Shown here in pieces: positions 25,163 through 32,433 of a DNA stretch of 32,433 nt; position 1 is the stretch's first letter, and every line of letters starts with the position of its first letter. The notes beneath the pieces were generated by a model that was given only the letters and a program-made list of their open reading frames with translations, did not search any database and was not told the origin of the DNA. Made by a program: the position numbers and the translations under genes. Origin of the DNA: Geothrix sp. (GTDB lineage: Bacteria; Acidobacteriota; Holophagae; Holophagales; Holophagaceae); NCBI GenBank assembly GCA_031292655.1, contig JARLGO010000274.1, positions 1 through 32,433 on the forward strand. The letters are read 5' to 3'.

Positions 25163-26187
25163 ATGACCCCTCCTCCCGCTGTTCTCCAGCCCGCTGAATG
25201 GGATCGCCACAGCGCCTGCTGGCTGGCCTGGCCCAGCCACGGCCACCTCTGGCGGGAGAACCTGGGTCCGGCCCAGGCGGAATTCGCGGCCCTCTGCCGG
25301 GCCATCGCCGAAGGGGGGGGCGAGGCCCTCGACCTCCTGGTGCAGGACGAAGACGCCGAAACCCAGGCCCGTGCGGCCCTGGGGCCCGTGATCGGGCAGG
25401 TGCGGTTCCATCGCGTGCCCGTGGGCGACATCTGGCTGCGGGACACGGCGCCCATCTTCGTGAAGGGTCCTTCGGGCCCCCTCGGCGCCGCCTGCTTCCG
25501 CTTCAACGGCTGGGGCGGCAAGTACGTGCTCCCCGGGGACGACCAGGTGGCGGGGCGCGTGGCGGCCCTCTGCGGCCTGCCCCGATTCCCTCACGACTGG
25601 ATCCTGGAAGGCGGTTCGGTGGAGGTGGATGGCGAGGGCACCCTCCTCACCACCCGCCAGTGCCTGCTGAATCCCAACCGCAATCCCGGCATGGGCCAGG
25701 CGGCCCTCGAGAAGGCCCTGCGGGAGAGCCTGGGCGCCGAGAAGGTGCTGTGGCTGGAGGCGGGTCTGCTCAACGACCACACGGACGGCCACATCGACAC
25801 CCTGGCCCGGTTCGTGGCGCCGGGCGTCGTGGTCTGCATGGAGGCCCGCGACGCGGGCGACCCCAACGCCGGCACCCTCGATCGCATCGCCGCGGACCTG
25901 GCGGCCTCCACCGATGCACGGGGCCGGCGGCTCCAGGTGGTGCGCATTCCCTCCCCGGGCATCGTGCGGGACGAGGCCGGCGAACTGCTGCCCGCCAGCT
26001 TCGTGAACTTCTACATCGGGAATGGAACGGTCATTGTTCCCATCTATGGAACGCCCCACGACGAGGCGGCCGTGGCCGCATTGACACCGCTCTTCCCCGG
26101 ACGCCGGGTCCTGGGCCGTTCCGCCCGTGCCATCCTCAGCGGGGGCGGTGCCTTCCACTGCATCACCCAGCAGCAGCCGGAGGTCCC

Positions 26188-26191
<4 letters not shown>
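25163..26191 (+). CDS. aguA: Agmatine deiminase
   Basis: The 342-residue enzyme of the peptidyl-arginine-deiminase-like fold hydrolyses agmatine to N-carbamoylputrescine and ammonia. The N-terminal PAEWDRHSACWLAWPS is typical. The catalytic set is visible: GDIWLRDTAPIF (Asp), LEGGSVEVDGEG (Glu), NDHTDGHIDTLARF (His/Asp) and the nucleophile C333 in GGGAFHCITQQ. The following gene encodes the next enzyme, and the stop overlaps its GTG start by 3 bases. Arginine decarboxylase, which would make agmatine, is not in the window. Confidence 0.95.
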
Positions 26192-27058
<867 letters not shown>

Positions 27059-27069
<11 letters not shown>

Positions 27070-28243
27070 ACTGCCCCACCTGGTGATTCTGGTCCTCGGC
27101 CACGCGGGCCAGCTCGGCGGCGGTATGGGCGACCTCGGCCACCGTGCGGGCCATCTGGCTGGTGGCTGCGGCATTGTTCTCCACCCGCTCCAGGTTCACG
27201 TCCACCTGCTCGGCCACCTCGGCGCTGGTGCGGGCCTGTTCTTCGGCGGCGGCACCCACTTCGAGGATCATGGCGGCGAGGCTGCGGATGTTGGTTTCGA
27301 TGGTGCCGAGGGCCGCCACGGTGGCATTGACCATGTCGGCGCCCTGATCCACCGAGGCGTTGCTGCGCTCGATCAGGTCGCCGATCTCGCGGGCCGCCGC
27401 GCCGCTGCGTTCAGCCAGTTTGCGCACTTCCTCCGCGACCACGGCAAAGCCCTTGCCCATGGCGCCGGCCTTGGCGGCCTCGATGGCGGCGTTCAGGGAC
27501 AGCAGGTTGGTCTGGCGGGCGATGTCCTGGATCAGCCGGACGGCGGCGACCATCCGGCTGGTGGCGGCGCGGATGTCCTCCATGGCCTGGGTGCTTTCCC
27601 GGCCCGCATGGGTGCCCTGGTTCACGGCTTCCACGGCGGCTTCGGACTCCTGCTGGGATCGCCGGATGTTGCTGGAAACCTGCTCGATGGAGGCGGACAG
27701 CTCGGTGACGGCGGCGGCCACGCGTTCAAAGGCGGCCCGCTGGGCCTCGGAGTTCTCGGCGAGGCTTGAGCTGGTCGCCGCCATCTGTTCACTGGACGCC
27801 GAGAGCTGGGTGGCCCCGCTGGCCACGGAATTGGAGGAACCGCTCAGGTTCTTGAAGACCTCCCGGAGGCGGGCGTTGTAGGCATTGAAGGCGGTCGCGG
27901 CCTGGCCGATCTCGTCTTTGCTTTCGACCTCCAGCTGGAGGGTGAGGTCGCTTTGGCCCAGGCCATCGGCCAGGGCCTTGAGGGGGCGCGTGATCCAGAG
28001 GCTGATCCGGTACACGAGGGTGAACGTGATCATCCAGACCACGAAGGAGGTTCCGAGGTCGAAGACAAACGAGCGCCAGAGGGGCTGGCTCATGTCGAGG
28101 CCCTTCTCGACCAGGCCCTTTGAACCGAGGGCCTGGTAGTCCATCCAGGCGTCGTGGAGGTTGAAGAAGGCATATCCCGCCATGGGTGGCATGAGCATCA
28201 GCAGGAGCTTGCCGCGCACACTCAGGCGATGGGACAGCGACAT
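27059..28243 (-). CDS. Methyl-accepting chemotaxis protein with a very short periplasmic loop
   Basis: The 394-residue receptor has TM1 about residues 10-30 ([16 protein letters not shown]), a periplasmic loop of only about 35 residues, and TM2 ([17 protein letters not shown]). A HAMP domain follows ([19 protein letters not shown]), then the cytoplasmic signalling helices. The conserved hairpin tip is [20 protein letters not shown] followed by RKLAERSG, the site that contacts CheA/CheW. The loop is too small for a standard ligand domain, so sensing may be by membrane state or a partner. The start MSLSHRL at 28243 has GAGGGAG upstream; the track's 28312 start is less plausible. No CheR pentapeptide tail is seen (ends VGQFRL). 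No che genes are in the window. Confidence 0.92.
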
Positions 28244-28308
28244 GGGGACTCCCTCAGGCACCGGCGCCTCGCCCTTCTCATCGGCCGTGCACCAGGGTTG
28301 TCTGAACT

Positions 28309-29484
28309 TCAACCGAAGAGTTTGAGGGTTTCATCCAGGGTCCGGAGGACGCGCAGGACATGGAAAGGCTCGATGACCAGGTGGTCCACGGCGCCGGCGG
28401 CCACGGCCCGGTTGCGTTTCAGATCGGATTCTTCCTCGGTGCCGGCGATGAGGATGGGCAGGGGGCAGGCCTCCTCCTGGATGAGGCGGCGGCAGCGCTC
28501 CATGGCCGATCCGGACCGCAGCCGGTGGTGGATCAGGATCAGGCGGATGCGGCCCCATCCGGAGGCATCCACGCCCAGGTCCCTGAGGGCGGGCGTCAGG
28601 GGGCCGGGTCCCGGATCCAAGGCGGCCAGTCCGAACTTCCGTCCGAGGGCCTCGGCCAGCCGCGCCGGAAAGGCCTCCCCTTCGGCCAGGACGAGGAGGA
28701 GGGGATCGCGGTCCACCAGCACCTTCGGCAGGGCCCCGGCGGGCTTGGCCAGGTCCTGTCGTCCGGGTAGCCGGGCGGACTCGAGCCCGCCGGGGTTGAA
28801 CCGGGACCGGTCCCGCTGGGCCTGCTGGTGGCGGGCCTCCAGGAGCCATTGGCGGTACCAGCCCACGGCCAGTCGATCCGCCGAATCCGAAAGGTGGAGG
28901 CCCCAGACCTTCTCACCGAAATAGGCGACTCGAACCGGAAGCACCAGGCTTTCGCCCAGGGCGGCCCGGAGGTCCACCGTGGAGGCGGCGTTGAGCCTCA
29001 GCATGTCGCCCAGGACCCGCGTGCCTTCGGGCGGAGCCAGTTCCAGGCCGTCCTCGCCGAAGGCCGTCGCCAGGCCGTCCTTCACATCATTGTGCTGATC
29101 GGCGAAGGGGCAGGCCAGGGGGCGGTCGGGGACGAACTCCGCCAGGCGATGGGTCTCGAGGGCCCGCAACAGCCTGGGCATGGTGACGTGGCCGGCCTCG
29201 ACGCCGTGGACCCTGCCGTGGCCCTGGAAGTCCACCACGGCTTCGAAGGGGAGGCCCCGGTCCAGCAGCTTCAGGGAAAGCCGGGCCCCGGGCTTCAGAC
29301 GCCACTGGCCCCGCTCCACGTCCGAGATGCCCAAGATGATCCGGTCCGGCGCCTCGGCCAGCACCTTGAACTCGCCATGGAGGGCGCCGAAGGTCAGCTG
29401 GAGGACCCCCTCGTCCTCGCAGAGCCGCTGGAAGACCATGCGAATGGCCTCACTGCTGTCCTTGTCGAGGTTGCGGGCTCCCAT
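28309..29484 (-). CDS. Unknown protein: YcgR/PilZ-like N-terminal half, degenerate receiver C-terminal half
   Basis: I do not recognise this 391-residue protein as a named family. The first 100 residues ([40 protein letters not shown]) resemble the beta-barrel preceding PilZ domains in flagellar-brake proteins. Residues 115-205 ([22 protein letters not shown]) look PilZ-like but lack the RxxxR and (D/N)xSxxG c-di-GMP motifs. A low-complexity linker follows, then residues 257-390 fold like a receiver ([32 protein letters not shown]). There the acceptor Asp is His (about 319-320) and the Lys is Glu (E372), so phosphorylation is unlikely. It is cytoplasmic. The start is unsure: 29484 overlaps meaB by 35 bases, while ATG 29439 would not. 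Neighbouring chemoreceptor suggests a motility link (inference). Confidence 0.7.
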   Translation of the reverse strand: MGARNLDKDSSEAIRMVFQRLCEDEGVLQLTFGALHGEFKVLAEAPDRIILGISDVERGQWRLKPGARLSLKLLDRGLPFEAVVDFQGHGRVHGVEAGHVTMPRLLRALETHRLAEFVPDRPLACPFADQHNDVKDGLATAFGEDGLELAPPEGTRVLGDMLRLNAASTVDLRAALGESLVLPVRVAYFGEKVWGLHLSDSADRLAVGWYRQWLLEARHQQAQRDRSRFNPGGLESARLPGRQDLAKPAGALPKVLVDRDPLLLVLAEGEAFPARLAEALGRKFGLAALDPGPGPLTPALRDLGVDASGWGRIRLILIHHRLRSGSAMERCRRLIQEEACPLPILIAGTEEESDLKRNRAVAAGAVDHLVIEPFHVLRVLRTLDETLKLFG

Positions 29485-30451
29485 GGGGCCCTATCGGGTT
29501 TTTCTCCCGGGACTCAAATCCATCGAGGATGGCCCCGACGGCGCTGTAGGGATCTAGGGCCCGGTCCGCGATGCCCTGGATGGCAGCCTCCACCCGGTCG
29601 GGCCCCGCCTGGGCCTTGGCCCGCCGGACCGCGGCTTCGGCCAGCAGCGACTCGAAGCGCAGCCGGGCCCGCTCCCGGGCTTTCCGGGCCAGGCCCCCGT
29701 GGGCCCGCAGCCACTGGCCATGCTCGCGCACCTGGGCCAGGAGCGCGGGCACCCCGTCGCCCACCTGGGCGATGGTGCGCAGGACGGGGGGATCCCAGTC
29801 CCGCACCGCGGCGAGGGATTTCATGGCCTCCAGTTCCCGCTCGACCTGATCGGCCCCCTCCCGGTCGGCCTTGTTGATGATGAACAGATCGGCCACCTCC
29901 ATGATCCCGGCCTTGATGGCCTGGATCTCGTCGCCCATGCCGGGCACCAGCACGACGCAACAGGTCTGGACGCAGCTCACCACGTCCACTTCGTCCTGGC
30001 CCACCCCCACGGTCTCCACGATCACGGTGTCGAAGCCCGCGGCATCCAGCAGGTCGATGGCGTCCTGGGTGGCCCGGGCGAGACCCCCGAGCGCCCCGCG
30101 GGTGGCCATGCTCCGGATGAAGATGCCGGGATCCGTCGCGATGCGCTGCATGCGGATGCGGTCCCCCAGGATGGCCCCGCCGCTGAAGGGCGAGGTGGGG
30201 TCCACGGCCAGGATGCCCACCCGCCGGCCCTCGGCGCGCAGGGCCCGGGCCAGCTGGTCCGTGAGGGTGCTCTTGCCCGCGCCGGGGGAACCCGTGATCC
30301 CGATCACCACGGCCCGACCCAGGTAGGGCCAGACCCGGGCCATGAGCTCCCGGGCCCCGGGGTGGCCATTTTCCATCCAGGAGATGGCCCGCCCGAGGGC
30401 CCGGTGCTCGCCGCGGCGCAGGGGTTCCATGAGGTCGGCAGGAAGGGGCAT
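29450..30451 (-). CDS. meaB: Methylmalonyl-CoA mutase-associated GTPase MeaB (ArgK family)
   Basis: The 333-residue G3E-type P-loop GTPase protects and reloads methylmalonyl-CoA mutase with adenosylcobalamin. Walker A is GITGSPGAGKST (51-62). VGILAVDPTSPFSGGAILGD and IRSMATRGALGGL are strongly family-specific. ETVGVGQDEVDV is switch-like, and the base-specificity motif is INKADREGAD. The start is ATG 30451 (MPLPADLMEPLRRGEHRALG); the track's 30958 is an extension through the divergent intergenic region. The mutase genes are not in the window. The overlap with the next gene suggests co-transcription with the PilZ-like gene, though no functional tie is obvious. Confidence 0.93.
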   Translation of the reverse strand: MPLPADLMEPLRRGEHRALGRAISWMENGHPGARELMARVWPYLGRAVVIGITGSPGAGKSTLTDQLARALRAEGRRVGILAVDPTSPFSGGAILGDRIRMQRIATDPGIFIRSMATRGALGGLARATQDAIDLLDAAGFDTVIVETVGVGQDEVDVVSCVQTCCVVLVPGMGDEIQAIKAGIMEVADLFIINKADREGADQVERELEAMKSLAAVRDWDPPVLRTIAQVGDGVPALLAQVREHGQWLRAHGGLARKARERARLRFESLLAEAAVRRAKAQAGPDRVEAAIQGIADRALDPYSAVGAILDGFESREKNPIGPHGSPQPRQGQQ

Positions 30452-30559
30452 GCGCCCAGGATGCCAGACAAAGGGGGGGGTTCGGGTCTCCCAACTCGCG
30501 GGTCGTGGCTGGATGGGGTACTCTGGTCTTTCGGCCCCGGCCGCACTGGAAACCACCGC

Positions 30560-30964
30560 ATGAACAAAGGGCCCAAATCGTCGAACACTCCTCTTCCTGG
30601 GGGTGGGGCACCGGATCGGGCCGACAAGCCCGCCCCAGTCCTGCTCATCAAGCGGGCCCCGGTGGCCCCCCCGGATCCCAAGGCGCCCCGCGAGAAGATC
30701 TGCGCCGAGTGCGGGATGCACTTCCGGGTCGAATCCGGGGAGAAGTTCTACCTCTGCCCGGACTGCTACCGACGCTCCTTCGTCTATAAGCGGAAAGGCG
30801 GGAAGGACGTAGCCCGGATACTGACGCACATCACCTGTGCCAGCTGCGGCGCCCAGGAATACCTGCCCTTCGTGCCGGACGATCCCTCCAAAGCCCTCTG
30901 CCGGACCTGCTTCGCCAAGGAGCGCCCGGAACCAAAGTCTGCCCCCAAACACCCTCATCGATAG
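30560..30964 (+). CDS. Zinc-ribbon protein with CxxC-x17-CxxC domain
   Basis: The 134-residue protein has two zinc-binding units after a Pro-rich, basic N-terminus. The first is CAEC-x14-CPDC (about residues 48-69). The second is CASC-x17-CRTC, matching the small CxxC-x17-CxxC domain seen in many bacterial proteins of unknown role. It is probably cytoplasmic and nucleic-acid- or protein-binding, but nothing more can be read. ATG 30560 is chosen because the track's longer ORF runs antisense through meaB. It diverges from meaB by 108 bp, and the next gene follows after 24 bp. Confidence 0.8.
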   Translation: MNKGPKSSNTPLPGGGAPDRADKPAPVLLIKRAPVAPPDPKAPREKICAECGMHFRVESGEKFYLCPDCYRRSFVYKRKGGKDVARILTHITCASCGAQEYLPFVPDDPSKALCRTCFAKERPEPKSAPKHPHR

Positions 30965-30988
30965 GCCCTAGCGCTCCGAGGATCTCCC

Positions 30989-32113
30989 ATGCGATTGCCC
31001 ATCCTGCCCCTCCTGCTCACGGCGGCTTTGTTGCCCGCCCAGGTGCCAGCCAAGTCCGACCATCCAGCGACCAAAAAGAGCAATACCAAGACAGCCCCCG
31101 AATCTGAGACCGCGCGGCAGACGCTGAAGCAGGTCCTCGAAGCCGTGGACGCCGGGTGGTTCGGGCAGGCCTACCAGGGCGTGACCTCGGTCGATATGCA
31201 GGGCACGCTGGACATCGCCCTCAGCGCCGCCGCCGTAAACCAGAAGGTGGACAGCCTCAGCCAGGGAATGGTGAAGGGCAACAGCCAGGGCGGGAAGGCC
31301 AACCTCCGGATCAAGGGCACCTATTTCGCCAATGGCGACTTCAAGACCGATCTGGCCGGCGACTTCGGAACGCTGCTCTACACCCGCCGGGGCAACCGGG
31401 GCTTCCTCTACAGCAAAGAGCAGAACGCCTACACCACCCGGGTGGATCTGCCGCCCTCCGACGCGCCGACCACCTACATGTCCTGGTTCCGCCAGACCCT
31501 GAACGACATCAAGGCCGTCTACATCGATGCCCCCACGTTCAAGGCCAGCCTGGCGGGGGAAGATGGCGTCGAAGGGCACGTGGTCCAGCACCTCGTCTTC
31601 AGCGCCCCGACCCGGGGCTGGGACGCCAAGAAGCGCGAGCAGGGCCTGGCCCAGAGCCTTGGATTCTGGAAGCGCGGCAAGCTCGAGGTGGCCGTGGACA
31701 AGGCCACCAAACAGCCCCTGCGGTTCGACTTCCACAACGAGGAGCAGGGTGTGCACACCCACATGGATTTCTCCTATGGCGCCAACGGTCGCCTGCTTTC
31801 GGTGAACATCAGCAACAGCAGCCGCGGATTTCAAGGTCCGGGCTGGCTGCGGGTCGGATACGGTGGAGACGGCCGGATGTCGAACATCGCCGGCGAGCTG
31901 GCCAGTCAGGACAAGAAGGTCTCGTTCGCCATGGACCTGTCCTGGTCGGCGTCCCACACCGCCGCTGACATCGCCGCCATTCCGCCCGCCGGCGCCACCA
32001 AGCGCGGGCGGGAGGAAATGGAGACCCAGCTCCTCGTGGGGCTCGCCTCCAAGATCTTCGACCTCCAGCGCGCCGGCCTGAACCTGCGCAGCGTCGCCAT
32101 CGGCGCCAAGTAG
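30989..32113 (+). CDS. Exported protein of unknown function
   Basis: The 374-residue protein has an N-terminal signal peptide ([21 protein letters not shown]) and no membrane helices after it. There is no lipobox Cys. A short Lys/Ser/Thr linker leads to a helical stretch ([18 protein letters not shown]) and then alternating strands ([56 protein letters not shown]). This pattern is compatible with a LolA/LppX-like half-barrel, but no diagnostic motif is seen and the function is not assigned. It is probably periplasmic. It follows the zinc-ribbon gene by 24 bp and precedes tRNA-Pro by 17 bp. Confidence 0.78.
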   Translation: MRLPILPLLLTAALLPAQVPAKSDHPATKKSNTKTAPESETARQTLKQVLEAVDAGWFGQAYQGVTSVDMQGTLDIALSAAAVNQKVDSLSQGMVKGNSQGGKANLRIKGTYFANGDFKTDLAGDFGTLLYTRRGNRGFLYSKEQNAYTTRVDLPPSDAPTTYMSWFRQTLNDIKAVYIDAPTFKASLAGEDGVEGHVVQHLVFSAPTRGWDAKKREQGLAQSLGFWKRGKLEVAVDKATKQPLRFDFHNEEQGVHTHMDFSYGANGRLLSVNISNSSRGFQGPGWLRVGYGGDGRMSNIAGELASQDKKVSFAMDLSWSASHTAADIAAIPPAGATKRGREEMETQLLVGLASKIFDLQRAGLNLRSVAIGAK

Positions 32114-32130
32114 CGGTACACTGACTCCAT

Positions 32131-32243
<113 letters not shown>

Positions 32244-32433
32244 AATGAAACGAGATTCGAACCTCCGAGTGGGATTGTGGAGGCGCGACTAGATGTCGCG
32301 CCGGAGCAAGACCGGCACACGGCGAAGCCGGGTGCGTTCGAGTCCACGTTCTGGTGGGTCGGCGCCAGCTATGGAGAACGGCCAACCTCCGAGTGGGATC
32401 GAGGAACGAGACCGGGGACGGCGAAGCCGGACC
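32244..32433. repeat. Degenerate tRNA-like direct repeats at the right edge
   Basis: AACCTCCGAGTGGGAT occurs at 32260-32275 and 32384-32399. ACGGCGAAGCCGG occurs at 32319-32331 and 32418-32430. The first unit carries an extra hairpin, GGCGCGAC-TAGAT-GTCGCGCC (32282-32302), that the second lacks. GATTCGAACCTCCGA (32254-32268) is the complement of the tRNA-Pro T arm. No credible coding sequence is seen. The structure runs off the window, so its full length is unknown. Confidence 0.6.

Overview
The window is high-GC bacterial chromosomal DNA, densely packed with ordinary housekeeping genes plus several signalling proteins. Gene content suggests a Gram-negative bacterium of the Acidobacteriota, possibly near Holophaga/Geothrix. 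The basis is the MglA-type GTPase, the dnaJ-hspR pair, the envelope-biogenesis operon and the strong GC-rich codon bias. This taxonomic guess is inference; no 16S rRNA or species marker is present. There is no prophage, no CRISPR array and no transposase.

Layout. 1-2265: the 5' part of a hexapeptide acyltransferase (minus, cut by the window edge), a MarC-family membrane protein (plus) and a glutathione peroxidase (minus). The peroxidase's signal-peptide region is interrupted by a 273-bp element with terminal inverted repeats. 2266-3621: a PAS sensor kinase. 3627-7495: a minus-strand operon uppS-cdsA-dxr-rseP (undecaprenyl carrier, CDP-diacylglycerol, isoprenoid precursor, site-2 protease). 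A 33-bp copy of the uppS start region lies just upstream. 7727-10114: one polypeptide joining an MglA-like GTPase, a PAS domain, a histidine-kinase-like core and a receiver. 10171-13054: an exported protein of unknown function, an OmpR-type regulator and a DPM1-like glycosyltransferase. 13060-14023: a trans-aconitate-methyltransferase-like enzyme and YacG.

14096-23010 is a plus-strand block: dnaK with its own promoter and strong terminator, then dnaJ-hspR-sigma factor-DnaC-like ATPase-RND exporter-MidA methyltransferase, mostly with overlapping or nearly touching ends. grpE is not here. 23094-25013 is a secreted CocE/NonD hydrolase. aguA and aguB (25163-27069) convert agmatine to putrescine and are translationally coupled. 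A minus-strand run meaB, PilZ-like/pseudo-receiver protein and chemoreceptor occupies 27059-30451. A zinc-ribbon protein, an exported unknown protein and tRNA-Pro(TGG) follow. The right edge holds degenerate repeats, part of which resembles an inverted copy of the tRNA 3' half.

The most interesting observations are: (1) the palindromic element inserted in frame into the glutathione peroxidase leader, whose precise excision in silico restores a normal signal peptide; (2) the four-domain MglA-PAS-kinase-receiver fusion, with a degenerate ATP lid; (3) the duplicated uppS start with a short leader ORF; (4) the DnaC-like ATPase whose Walker A lysine is arginine; (5) tRNA-Pro whose 3' end is the foot of a 20-bp terminator stem followed by tRNA-like repeats.
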